A stretch of 64,000 nucleotides of DNA from Polynucleobacter victoriensis (GTDB taxonomy: Bacteria; Pseudomonadota; Gammaproteobacteria; Burkholderiales; Burkholderiaceae): contig NZ_FYEX01000001.1 in assembly GCF_900187875.1 (NCBI RefSeq), positions 372,001-436,000 on the forward strand, in the 5' to 3' direction. A program made the translations under genes and the position numbers. The notes beneath the pieces are model-generated. The model worked only from the letters and a program-made list of their open reading frames with translations. It did no database searches and was not told the DNA's origin. Positions 18,832-26,786 of the stretch are shown piece by piece (position 1 is the stretch's first letter; the number at the start of each line of letters is the position of its first letter).

Positions 18832-20044
18832 AACCATTCTGCACGAATCAGCCCACCCACCGATTAGCTGGGAAGAGGGTGAAACCACTTATGCGTGCCG
18901 TTGGCGCTCAGAAAAAGGCACCCCACCGCCCAAAAAACTCATCATTGCAGACGACACCCTCACTGCTGATGAAGCCTATCGCGTAGCGTGTGAAGGCACA
19001 GGCATTATTTGGCGAGGCGACTATCAAAATGCTAAGCAACTACTTCAAGCAATGTCTCGAAGAGCTGATAAACCATCTAAGAAAAGTGTTCGCAATCAAA
19101 AATCTGCCAAGAAACAACAAGAAGGATTAATTCCTCTGGCAAAACCCATGTCAGAGATTTTCCACAAGCACCGCTTAACTCAATCTCAAAGAAGCAGAAC
19201 GCTAGGGATGCTACTCATCCAAGTTAATCTTGATCACAGCATTCCTCTACGTAGAGCCCCTGATGTGACTCAAGCTTGCTTGGCTGTGTACGGCAAAGTC
19301 ACAGAACCTTATGTGATGTCACTACGAGATCTCTTAGGATTTATTGGTTCATTAGAGTGGCGCAAGAATGGCATGGCATTAGATGCCATTAAGGATTTAG
19401 GGGATGGTCGCATACACCCACACTACGGTGTGTTTGCCCCAGTTCGCTCTGAATACATTGGTCTTTTAGAAAAAGCGCCCTTACCTGCATCCTTGACCAA
19501 ACAATCCATAGCATTTGATATTGGTACAGGTACCGGTGTACTAGCTGCTGTTCTGGCTAAGCGCGGCGTTCAGAAGATTATTGCCACTGACCTTGATGAG
19601 CGCGCCATTGAATGTGCTGCCGAAAATATTGAAGGTTTAGGCATTGGCAAGCAAATAAAGTTAGTTCAAACCAATTTGTTTCCAGATAGCCAAGCAGCTT
19701 TGATTGTTTGCAATCCACCATGGGTTCCAGCAAGACCTAGCTCACCGATTGAACATGCGGTGTATGACCCAGACAGTCAAATGCTCAAGGGATTCTTAAG
19801 TGGCCTTAAAGAACATTTATTACCCGATGGTGAAGGCTGGTTGATTTTGTCTGATCTGGCTGAGCATTTAGGTTTGCGCACACGCCCAGAACTTCTTGAA
19901 TGGATAGATGCAGCTGGTTTATCGGTGTTAGGTCGCAATGATGTCAGACCAACCCATGCAAAGGCTCTTGATAAAGAAGATCCTTTATATCGAGCTAGAG
20001 CTGCTGAGGTGACATCTTTGTGGCGCTTAGGGGCTGCGGGCTAA
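18824..20044 (+). CDS. Class I SAM-dependent methyltransferase (HemK/PrmA-like NPPW motif)
   Basis: A 406-residue protein whose C-terminal half is a methyltransferase. It has SAM motif I (AFDIGTGTGVLAAVLA, about residues 227-242), the acidic ATDLDERAIECAAENI segment, and the catalytic motif CNPPWVPARP, which is typical of enzymes that methylate an amide or exocyclic amino nitrogen. The first 110 residues are basic and carry no domain I recognise. It overlaps selU by eight bases, so the two may act on related tRNA or translation targets; this is inference. The substrate is unknown. Confidence 0.75.
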   Translation: MHKTILHESAHPPISWEEGETTYACRWRSEKGTPPPKKLIIADDTLTADEAYRVACEGTGIIWRGDYQNAKQLLQAMSRRADKPSKKSVRNQKSAKKQQEGLIPLAKPMSEIFHKHRLTQSQRSRTLGMLLIQVNLDHSIPLRRAPDVTQACLAVYGKVTEPYVMSLRDLLGFIGSLEWRKNGMALDAIKDLGDGRIHPHYGVFAPVRSEYIGLLEKAPLPASLTKQSIAFDIGTGTGVLAAVLAKRGVQKIIATDLDERAIECAAENIEGLGIGKQIKLVQTNLFPDSQAALIVCNPPWVPARPSSPIEHAVYDPDSQMLKGFLSGLKEHLLPDGEGWLILSDLAEHLGLRTRPELLEWIDAAGLSVLGRNDVRPTHAKALDKEDPLYRARAAEVTSLWRLGAAG

Positions 20045-20058
20045 CACTAGCTCAAGTT

Positions 20059-20083
20059 ATTCACCGCAATTAATGCGGTGAAT
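20059..20083 (+). terminator. Hairpin after the methyltransferase gene
   Basis: A perfect 10-bp inverted repeat (ATTCACCGCA / TGCGGTGAAT, five-base loop) lies 14 bases after the stop codon. There is no T run after it, so it may act as a 3' stabiliser or a Rho-assisted terminator rather than a full intrinsic terminator. Confidence 0.6.
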
Positions 20084-20130
20084 AGCGCCCATAAACACCG
20101 CAAAAGACCATCGTAGGCTTAGATAGAAAT

Positions 20131-20161
20131 AAAAAAAGGGCTCGGAATTACCCGAGCCCTT
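20131..20161 (-). terminator. Rho-independent terminator of the tmRNA gene
   Basis: A 10-bp stem (AAGGGCTCGG / CCGAGCCCTT) with a six-base loop is followed on the minus strand by a run of T. It lies a few bases past the CCA end of ssrA. It ends the tmRNA transcript and, being near-symmetrical, may also stop plus-strand transcription. Confidence 0.9.
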
Positions 20162-20166
20162 CAGTT

Positions 20167-20525
20167 TGGTGGAGCCGGCGGGGATCGAACCCGCGTCCGC
20201 AAATCCTCCACATGGAGTTCTACATACTTAGTTGTGTCATTTGATTTAACCAACCTGTCACGGACCAACACGTTACAAACTGGCGATTCGTTTAATTTTC
20301 GAGCTGCACATCACGACACTATGCAACCTTATCTCTTGTAAATGACCCTGATGTAGCTTGCGCTACCTGACCCAAGAGAGAATCAGTTCAGGGGCTGCAG
20401 CAATTAAGCTGCTAGTGCGTAACGTTCGTCGTTAGCAGTTATTACATTCCCATTGTTTTACGAGATGACGGGTCCTCGGTATGCCCTCAATGCTTTGTAA
20501 TCCACGTCGAAACCATGTCGGCCCC
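20167..20525 (-). ncRNA. ssrA: Transfer-messenger RNA (tmRNA)
   Basis: Rescues stalled ribosomes by trans-translation with SmpB. On the minus strand it begins GGGGCCGACATGG and ends with the tRNA-like GGTTCGATCCCCGCC arm and an encoded CCA, about 359 nt in one piece. The ends pair as an alanyl acceptor stem (GGGGCC with GGCTCC, G-U wobble allowed). The tag reading frame lies at 20404-20436 and encodes ANDERYALAA followed by TAA. It follows the haem-protein gene on the same strand and has its own terminator. Confidence 0.97.
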
Positions 20526-20551
20526 GATATACGCATATCAGTAGTTCTATT

Positions 20552-20567
20552 TTATTCTCTTTAGAGA
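20552..20567. promoter_or_regulatory. Palindrome upstream of ssrA
   Basis: A perfect 16-bp palindrome (ATTCTCTTTAGAGAAT when read as a hairpin with a TT centre) lies between the haem-protein stop and the tmRNA 5' end. It could be a weak terminator for the gene upstream or an operator within the ssrA promoter region. An AT-rich TAAAAT hexamer lies beside it on the minus strand. Function unproven. Confidence 0.3.
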
Positions 20568-20579
20568 ATTGCTGTCGAA

Positions 20580-21701
20580 TTAGTTACTAATCTCCTCCAT
20601 CACCGCCTCCTCATGATCTTTAGCTTCTTTGCAGCTTTCCAGTAAATCTCGCCAAGTTTCAAGCTCAGGCTGACCAGGCTTTCTCTTGCCAAAGATGAGC
20701 GCAATCACATCACCCCGCTCATCTAGAATTTCCATTGAACTGACCACGCCATCTTTAGTAGGTTTACGTACCAACCAAACTTTATGAATATCAGTCAAAC
20801 GCAAATGCAAATTGAAGTCTTGATCGAGCACATTTAACCAACCTTTGACATCTAATACCCGCTTGATTTGCCCAGTATGAATTTGGATAGCGCCACGATT
20901 ACCCACAAATATCATGACTGGTACATTTAAAAGCGCAGCGGAATTTAGCAACGCCCCCACCGCATCTCTTGGCAATGGTTCGGCGTAATGCTGACCAATT
21001 AGCTCAAAAGCTTGCAAACGATTCAGGTGATACTTTTTCAATAGCCCAAAAAAGTCATGGGTATCAATCAAGTTAGCCCAGTCATTCTTAAATGCTTCAA
21101 AGTCAAATATTTCAGGATTCTTCAACTCATCTAAAGATTGTTTAGAAGGTTCTTGCAGTTGGATACCAGGATCTTGATTAGAGTCCGCCCACGCCTTAAT
21201 CATTTGTTCACAGGCCTCGTGACTACTGTCAGGCAACAAAAACACTTTATGTATGGCTTGCCCACATTCATCAAAGAATTGCACACTTCGCTGCAAGGAG
21301 TCACCCTTACCTTCTTCAAAGACATAAGCCAGTTCCCAGTGTTTATAAAACAGTCGTAAATCTATTTTTTCTGACATCACCAGGCCAATATCTCCTTGCA
21401 TAGAGATATTTTTATATGTCCCAATTTTTTCGTGAACACCATACTCATTTCTGGTTAGAGCCATGACCTCACCAAATCTCTCAATAAATTGAATGAGTTC
21501 TGGCCATGATTTTTTAAGTCTCACTGCCCTGGCCAAATTGGGTGATGACTGCATGGCATCTAACTTTGAAACGCCCACATGGGCATCAACCAATTCAGCT
21601 TCAGTGATTTGAAGAAAATGGGCAATCTCACGATGCCTCATTTTTCTGTCGATTCTTAATGAGGCAAAACTTTTTCGAATGTCATTGACGGTACCGCACA
21701 T
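20580..21701 (-). CDS. hmuS: Hemin-degrading factor / haem chaperone, HemS/HmuS family
   Basis: A cytoplasmic haem-handling protein of the ChuS/HmuS type, which binds haem and in some members degrades it to free iron. The duplicated HemS layout is visible: an N-terminal half starting with an HTH-like helical bundle (MRHREIAHFLQITEAELVDAHVG) and a second copy of the core in the C-terminal half (GRGAIQIHTGQIKRV-like segment with HLRLTDIHKVWLVRKPT). The start is the ATG at 21701, because a strong AGGAGG lies between it and an upstream in-frame ATG (21725), leaving 373 residues. No haem receptor or ABC transporter is nearby. A Fur box lies upstream. Confidence 0.85.
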   Translation of the reverse strand: MCGTVNDIRKSFASLRIDRKMRHREIAHFLQITEAELVDAHVGVSKLDAMQSSPNLARAVRLKKSWPELIQFIERFGEVMALTRNEYGVHEKIGTYKNISMQGDIGLVMSEKIDLRLFYKHWELAYVFEEGKGDSLQRSVQFFDECGQAIHKVFLLPDSSHEACEQMIKAWADSNQDPGIQLQEPSKQSLDELKNPEIFDFEAFKNDWANLIDTHDFFGLLKKYHLNRLQAFELIGQHYAEPLPRDAVGALLNSAALLNVPVMIFVGNRGAIQIHTGQIKRVLDVKGWLNVLDQDFNLHLRLTDIHKVWLVRKPTKDGVVSSMEILDERGDVIALIFGKRKPGQPELETWRDLLESCKEAKDHEEAVMEEISN

Positions 21702-21791
21702 ACGCCCTCCTATAAAAATAGGCACTGGCTTGCTAAGGAGATATGGGCTGGCTTGTGCTAAGTGAGTGAAAAATGCAGTTCACATATTACA

Positions 21792-21806
21792 TGAGAATAA
21801 TTCTCA
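21792..21806. promoter_or_regulatory. Fur box between the haem gene and ogt
   Basis: A perfect inverted repeat TGAGAAT-A-ATTCTCA matches the core of the classical Fur operator (AATGAGAATNATTCTCATT). It lies 90 bp upstream of the haem-degrading factor start and 83 bp upstream of the divergent methyltransferase gene. Iron-dependent repression of the haem gene is the natural reading; whether ogt is also controlled is open. Confidence 0.8.
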
Positions 21807-21888
21807 ACAAGTAACAATGTTCATCATGTGGTCAATCTGGCTTGATTGGACTACGATTGACATGTAAAAACAATCTAATGACTCAATC

Positions 21889-22362
21889 ATGAAAAAGTTC
21901 CATCAACGCCATCAGGGCTACGCTAAAACCCCCTGGGGCATTGTCTTACTTGAATATCAGAATAAAACCATCTATAGGTTTGAATTTACTTCTCAAGCTA
22001 AGGTAAAGATTGATGCTAACTGCCAGGCAGTCTCTGATGCTTTAATTGCAAAGCCCAAGACATTTGATCTTCAACCTGAGGGCACAGAGTTCCAACGCTC
22101 TGTATGGGCAGCCTTACAAAAAATTCCTCTAGGTACCGTACGTAGCTATTTAGATGTGGCGAAAATGATCAGCAAACCTGAAAGTGTCCGTGCAGTTGCA
22201 AATGCAATCGGCGCCAATCCCATTTGTGTTTTTATACCGTGCCATCGAGTGATTAAAAGTGATGGCACGCTTGGCGGATTTAGTAGCGGCATCGCTCTTA
22301 AAAAGAGATTACTTCTAGAAGAAGGGGTTAATCCACCCAGTGAGGGTCCTTCACGTGGATAG
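21889..22362 (+). CDS. ogt: Methylated-DNA--protein-cysteine methyltransferase
   Basis: A suicide DNA-repair protein that transfers alkyl groups from O6-alkylguanine to its own cysteine. The acceptor Cys118 is in the invariant PCHRV motif (VFIPCHRVIKSDG), preceded by the winged-helix segment FQRSVWAALQKIPLGTVRSY and followed by GGFSSG. At 157 residues it is a stand-alone Ogt-type enzyme without an Ada activator domain. It ends 35 bases inside the convergent gene. Confidence 0.94.
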   Translation: MKKFHQRHQGYAKTPWGIVLLEYQNKTIYRFEFTSQAKVKIDANCQAVSDALIAKPKTFDLQPEGTEFQRSVWAALQKIPLGTVRSYLDVAKMISKPESVRAVANAIGANPICVFIPCHRVIKSDGTLGGFSSGIALKKRLLLEEGVNPPSEGPSRG

Positions 22363-23296
22363 CCATTAATGTTCGCACAAATAAACCAAGAATTAGTATG
22401 GTGGTGAAACACAAGGATACGTAGGCAATATAAATAGCTGCAGGCACAAATAAGGCATAGTTAAAAGTTGCCACAGTAAGCGCTGCTGATGGAAATGAAT
22501 AGGCCCACCAAGACATAAAAAATGGCAATTTAGCAAACCGACCAAATTGTGTGATTAAAAAGAAAGTAAAGAAGAAAGCAATCCCCATCAAGATATGCCC
22601 AAAAGGATCCAATGCTTGACCAGGGGTCAGCCCTGTTAGCGCTATCCAGGAAGAAAACGCTACTGTCGGAGGCGCTAAGAAAATTGCAATAGTTGGCTTT
22701 AAACGATCAGGCAATGGTGGCTGCACAAACATCAAGCGATACATCACCAAAGATAAAAGAACTATCCAAAAAATTAGCCCGACGGAATAGAACATCCAAG
22801 AAACTTCGATATACCCTAATTTGACGCCTGCTAATGGCACGACCACATTACCAACGGCTGGTATAAACCAAACGGGACATGCATGGGCAGCTTGCAAGTT
22901 TTCGCGATGAACCCAGGCATTCAAAACGGCCAACATTGCAAACAAGTGAAAAGTTGCACCCACAACCCAAACGATTTGAGCCACCTGCTCTGAATAAGGA
23001 TAGGCAACGGCCGCCAACAAACAGATACCTACAGAGATAGCGCCAAAGAAAGCGGATTTAACGGGATGATTCCACTCCTCTACTAACTTCTCTGGAGCTT
23101 GAAACAGCTTTCGTAGCAACCCTAAAATTAATACTAGAAAAACAGTGGCGGCCAACAATCCAAAAACTTGTGAAAGATTTTGAGCATAGGTAAGCTGAGT
23201 TGCATGCGCAAACTTAGTCCAAGAGAGGGAGAGCCCTGATAGACCCATCACCATGGCAAAAGCAGATACAGGTGGCGCAGCTAAAAATGTTCGCAT
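22328..23296 (-). CDS. TehA/SLAC1-family anion channel or transporter
   Basis: A 322-residue inner-membrane protein with about ten hydrophobic helices, resembling the tellurite-resistance/dicarboxylate transporter (TDT) and SLAC1 family. The N-terminus PPVSAFAMVMGLSGLSLSW and the segments FFLITQFGRFAKLPFFMSWWAYSFP and AALTVATFNYAL are typical. The substrate is unknown: tellurite resistance, small anion efflux or sulfite export are all possible within the family. It is divergent from a ferric-reductase-like gene 80 bases away. Confidence 0.8.
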   Translation of the reverse strand: MRTFLAAPPVSAFAMVMGLSGLSLSWTKFAHATQLTYAQNLSQVFGLLAATVFLVLILGLLRKLFQAPEKLVEEWNHPVKSAFFGAISVGICLLAAVAYPYSEQVAQIVWVVGATFHLFAMLAVLNAWVHRENLQAAHACPVWFIPAVGNVVVPLAGVKLGYIEVSWMFYSVGLIFWIVLLSLVMYRLMFVQPPLPDRLKPTIAIFLAPPTVAFSSWIALTGLTPGQALDPFGHILMGIAFFFTFFLITQFGRFAKLPFFMSWWAYSFPSAALTVATFNYALFVPAAIYIAYVSLCFTTILILGLFVRTLMAIHVKDPHWVD

Positions 23297-23376
23297 GTTG
23301 ATTCAGATTAATTTCATTAGTTAAAAAAATGTCATAAGTAATACAAATTGCATCTCTTAACAATCATAATGGGAAT

Positions 23377-24828
23377 ATGAAACCAACGTTGCTGAGCTTT
23401 ACAAGCCTTCTTATTTACTTAGGTCTTATTCTGGCACCCCTAGGTATCAGTATTCATTTGGACTTGCCTAATAGACCATGGATGGATCAAGTTTCTAGCA
23501 ACTTAGGCATGTTGGCATTCAACATCATTCTTTTGGAATTTTGGAGCATCGGTCGAATCAAGATAATTTCCAGATTACTTGGGATCGATTGGGTATTACA
23601 AGTTCATCAACTATTTGCCAGAACTGCTGTTTTATTGTTAGTGGCTCATCCATTCATGTATAGCCTGCCAGGTAGACCTGCTTATTCACCAGGGCCGGCA
23701 AATGAATCATATTTGGGCCTAAGCTCTAACTCATTTGTTAGCGGTTTAATTGCCTTAATTGTTTTAGGCATCATGGTGGGTCTTGCCATCACGAGAAATA
23801 AATCTGAGAGTAAATATGAAACTTGGCGTGCAACACATGCCATCATGGCCATTGCCGTTGCATTATTAGGCTTTCATCACACGGTACATGCAGGCAGGTT
23901 TGCTCAAGAATCCAGCATGCATCTTTACTGGCAAATAGCTCTGGGCCTAGCTTTACTCAGTGTTGCTTGGGTATACCTTGCAAGACCATTGATTCAATCA
24001 ATGCATGCTTACCAAGTGATATCAATCAAAGAGACCTCACATCGTATTTGGGAACTCGTGATTCAACATCATCGCAACAAAATAGCATCCTACAAAGCTG
24101 GTCAATTTGCATGGCTAAAACTTTCTAGCCCCGCCCCACTATACGAAAACCCCTTCTCAATTGCCTCATGCTCTGATAATCAATCATCACAGATGACATT
24201 TTTAATCAAAGAGGTTGGCGACTTCACTCATCAAGTCACAGAACTAAAAGTTGGTGACAAAGTTTATGTAGATGCCCCCTACGGGAACTTTGGGCATGCC
24301 ATATTTTCAAATAAGTCCAATGAGATTGTGTTGATTGCAGGTGGCGTTGGCATTGCCCCCATCCTTAGCTTACTGAAACAAATCGCAAAAAGTAATGATT
24401 CACAACTTTTAAATAAAAAGATTGTGTTGATATACGGCAATCGCATCAGAGAACAGATTGTCCACATTGATCAAATGATGGACCTGACTTCACTTAAGAA
24501 TTTTGAGTTAGTTGATGTGATCACAGAGCCGGATGCCTCTTGGCATGGCCTAACAGGTGTACTAGATAAAGCCTCGCTAGAAAAAATTCTGAAGTCTTCT
24601 GCAATTAACGCCAATACTGCTCAATATTTTGTCTGCGGCCCCGCTGTCATGATTGATAGCGTTGAAAATGCTTTAGCTGATTTAGGCGTGAGCTTGGGTC
24701 AGATTGATTCTGAGAAGTTTCAATATGACTTTGCTCAGAAAAATGCCAGAAATAGACTAAGTCTTGCCAATTGGTTATTAGCCACTAGCGCTTTAATTGC
24801 GAGCGCCATTTATTTGGTCAACCGTTAA
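23377..24828 (+). CDS. Ferric-reductase-like transmembrane flavoprotein
   Basis: A 483-residue membrane oxidoreductase. The N-terminal half has about six helices with paired histidines for two b-haems (VHQLFARTAVLLLVAHPF and HAIMAIAVALLGFHHTVHAGR). The C-terminal half is an FAD/NAD(P)-binding ferredoxin-reductase module with ENPFSIASC (FAD), VLIAGGVGIAPILSLL (pyridine nucleotide) and YFVCGPAVMIDSV. An extra hydrophobic helix closes the protein. It belongs to the NOX/FRE-like superfamily; the acceptor (ferric iron, oxygen or a periplasmic partner) cannot be told. No iron-regulated box was seen upstream. Confidence 0.82.
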   Translation: MKPTLLSFTSLLIYLGLILAPLGISIHLDLPNRPWMDQVSSNLGMLAFNIILLEFWSIGRIKIISRLLGIDWVLQVHQLFARTAVLLLVAHPFMYSLPGRPAYSPGPANESYLGLSSNSFVSGLIALIVLGIMVGLAITRNKSESKYETWRATHAIMAIAVALLGFHHTVHAGRFAQESSMHLYWQIALGLALLSVAWVYLARPLIQSMHAYQVISIKETSHRIWELVIQHHRNKIASYKAGQFAWLKLSSPAPLYENPFSIASCSDNQSSQMTFLIKEVGDFTHQVTELKVGDKVYVDAPYGNFGHAIFSNKSNEIVLIAGGVGIAPILSLLKQIAKSNDSQLLNKKIVLIYGNRIREQIVHIDQMMDLTSLKNFELVDVITEPDASWHGLTGVLDKASLEKILKSSAINANTAQYFVCGPAVMIDSVENALADLGVSLGQIDSEKFQYDFAQKNARNRLSLANWLLATSALIASAIYLVNR

Positions 24829-26744
24829 GCTTCAGAACGTTTTAGCAAGTCTTCCCAGCGAGTCATCAAGATCATCAAATCTTCTTCAATGTCTTTGAGG
24901 CGCTTTTGTAAAACGATGACTTGCTCAGGTTGGTTTTTATATAACTCAGCGTCACCTAATTTTTCACCAATACCAGCCTGCTCATTTTCTAAAGCATCAA
25001 TTTGACCGGGTATGCTCTCCAGCTCTTGACGCTCCTTACTATTGAGCTTCTGAACATTTGACTTTGCCGGCTTAACTGCTTGCTTTTGAGTTTCTGTAAC
25101 TTCTACTTTTGCGGCCTTTGGTGGTTCTACAGGATTTGATTGATTCTTGTAATCTTCGCTGCGTTTTTTCTGGATCTTCCAATCCTCGTAACCACCCTCA
25201 TACTCTCGCCAAAAGCCATCACCTTCATAAGCGATGATGCTAGTTACAACGTTATCCAAGAATGCTCTATCGTGGCTTACCAAGAAGACAGTGCCCTTGT
25301 AGTCCTGGAGTAATTGCTCTAGCAGCTCTAGGGTATCTATATCCAAATCATTGGTAGGCTCGTCTAGCACCAAAACGTTGGCAGGCCTTGCAAATAATCT
25401 GGCTAATAACAAACGATTACGCTCACCACCAGATAAGGTACTGACCGGTGAAGCTGCTCGCTCAGGAGCAAACAAGAAGTCATTTAGATAACTTTTGACA
25501 TGTTTGCGATTGCCATTGATCTCAATCCACTCACTACCAGGACTGATGTAATCCTCGAGAGTGGCATTTAGATCTAGACCCTCACGCATCTGATCAAAGT
25601 AAGCCACATCAATTTGTGACCCCATCGTCGCTGCACCAGCATCAGGAGTGATGACACCTAAGATCAACTTTAATAAAGTGGTTTTACCAGCACCATTAGG
25701 GCCCAATAGACCCACCTTATCGCCACGCAAAATCGTGGCAGTAAAGTCTTTAACAATTGGTCTGTCATACGCTTTGCTGACGCTCTCAAGATCAGCCACA
25801 ATCTTGCCGCTGCGATTGCCAGAGGCAACAGAGAGCTTGATTTGTCCCATTGCATTTCTTCGTTCAGCACGCATTTCGCGAAGTTTTTCTAAACGGGCAA
25901 TGCGACTCACACTTCGTGTTCTTCTAGCCTCAACTCCCTTTCGAATCCATACCTCTTCTTGGGCAAGCAATTTATCTGCTCGGGCATTGGCTAAAGCTTC
26001 AGAGGCCAACTCCTGCTCTTTGAGTAGTTCATAGGCTGTGAAGTTGCCTGGATAGGTTCTTAAAATACCTCTATCCAACTCAACAATTTGTGTACTCACC
26101 GCATCTAAGAATGCTCGGTCATGGGTAATTAAAACCACTGATCCTTTAAAGGCTTTAAGTAACTCCTCCAACCATGTAATGGAATCCAAGTCCAAATGGT
26201 TAGTTGGCTCATCCAAGAACAATACATCTGGCACAGCCACCAAAGCCTGCGCCAAAGCCACACGCTTGCGATTGCCCCCTGACAAAGAGCCGATTTTGAT
26301 ATCTGGGTCTAAATGAAGTCGATTCAAGGTCTCATGAACACGCTGCTCCCAATTCCAGCCACTCATAGCTTCCAATTGAGATTGAATCTGGTCTAAACGA
26401 TGATGTGAGTCATCATTCCACTCAGCAACACTTAGCTCCTCATACTCCTCACGCAATGCCTTTACAACCGCCACACCTTCAGAAACAGCCTGAAAGACTG
26501 TCTCTTCTGGATCAAATACAGGTTCTTGGGCCACATACGCCATCCTTAAACCCTGCTGATATTGCAAGGTTCCATCGTCAAGTTTCTCTAAACCCGCTAA
26601 AATTTTTAGTAGAGACGATTTACCAGTGCCATTACGACCAATCAAACCCACTCTTTCACCAGGTTCTAGTGAAAAATTAGTGTTTGCTAGTAGGTCAACG
26701 TGGCCAAAAGCCAGTTTTGCATCATTGAGAACAATTAAAGCCAT
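24825..26744 (-). CDS. uup: ABC-F ATPase Uup
   Basis: A soluble duplicated ATPase of the ABC-F group; Uup acts on ribosomes and influences transposon excision and chromosome stability. There are two nucleotide-binding domains (Walker A GRNGTGKSS near residue 37 and GPNGAGKTT near residue 349), two signatures (LSGGNRKR, LSGGERNR) and two Walker B motifs (LFLDEPTNHLD, LVLDEPTNDLD), with a linker between the domains. The C-terminal 90 residues form the coiled-coil that separates Uup from EttA. Length 639 fits. It converges on the ferric-reductase-like gene with a four-base overlap. Confidence 0.94.
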   Translation of the reverse strand: MALIVLNDAKLAFGHVDLLANTNFSLEPGERVGLIGRNGTGKSSLLKILAGLEKLDDGTLQYQQGLRMAYVAQEPVFDPEETVFQAVSEGVAVVKALREEYEELSVAEWNDDSHHRLDQIQSQLEAMSGWNWEQRVHETLNRLHLDPDIKIGSLSGGNRKRVALAQALVAVPDVLFLDEPTNHLDLDSITWLEELLKAFKGSVVLITHDRAFLDAVSTQIVELDRGILRTYPGNFTAYELLKEQELASEALANARADKLLAQEEVWIRKGVEARRTRSVSRIARLEKLREMRAERRNAMGQIKLSVASGNRSGKIVADLESVSKAYDRPIVKDFTATILRGDKVGLLGPNGAGKTTLLKLILGVITPDAGAATMGSQIDVAYFDQMREGLDLNATLEDYISPGSEWIEINGNRKHVKSYLNDFLFAPERAASPVSTLSGGERNRLLLARLFARPANVLVLDEPTNDLDIDTLELLEQLLQDYKGTVFLVSHDRAFLDNVVTSIIAYEGDGFWREYEGGYEDWKIQKKRSEDYKNQSNPVEPPKAAKVEVTETQKQAVKPAKSNVQKLNSKERQELESIPGQIDALENEQAGIGEKLGDAELYKNQPEQVIVLQKRLKDIEEDLMILMTRWEDLLKRSEA

Positions 26745-26786
26745 AATGACATTATCGCGGTTGAATTAAAAAAGAGAGAAAAAACG

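Noticed and set aside
20167..20240. Separate tRNA gene at the tRNA-like sequence
   Set aside because: The T-arm and acceptor belong to the tmRNA 3' end; no anticodon arm is present.
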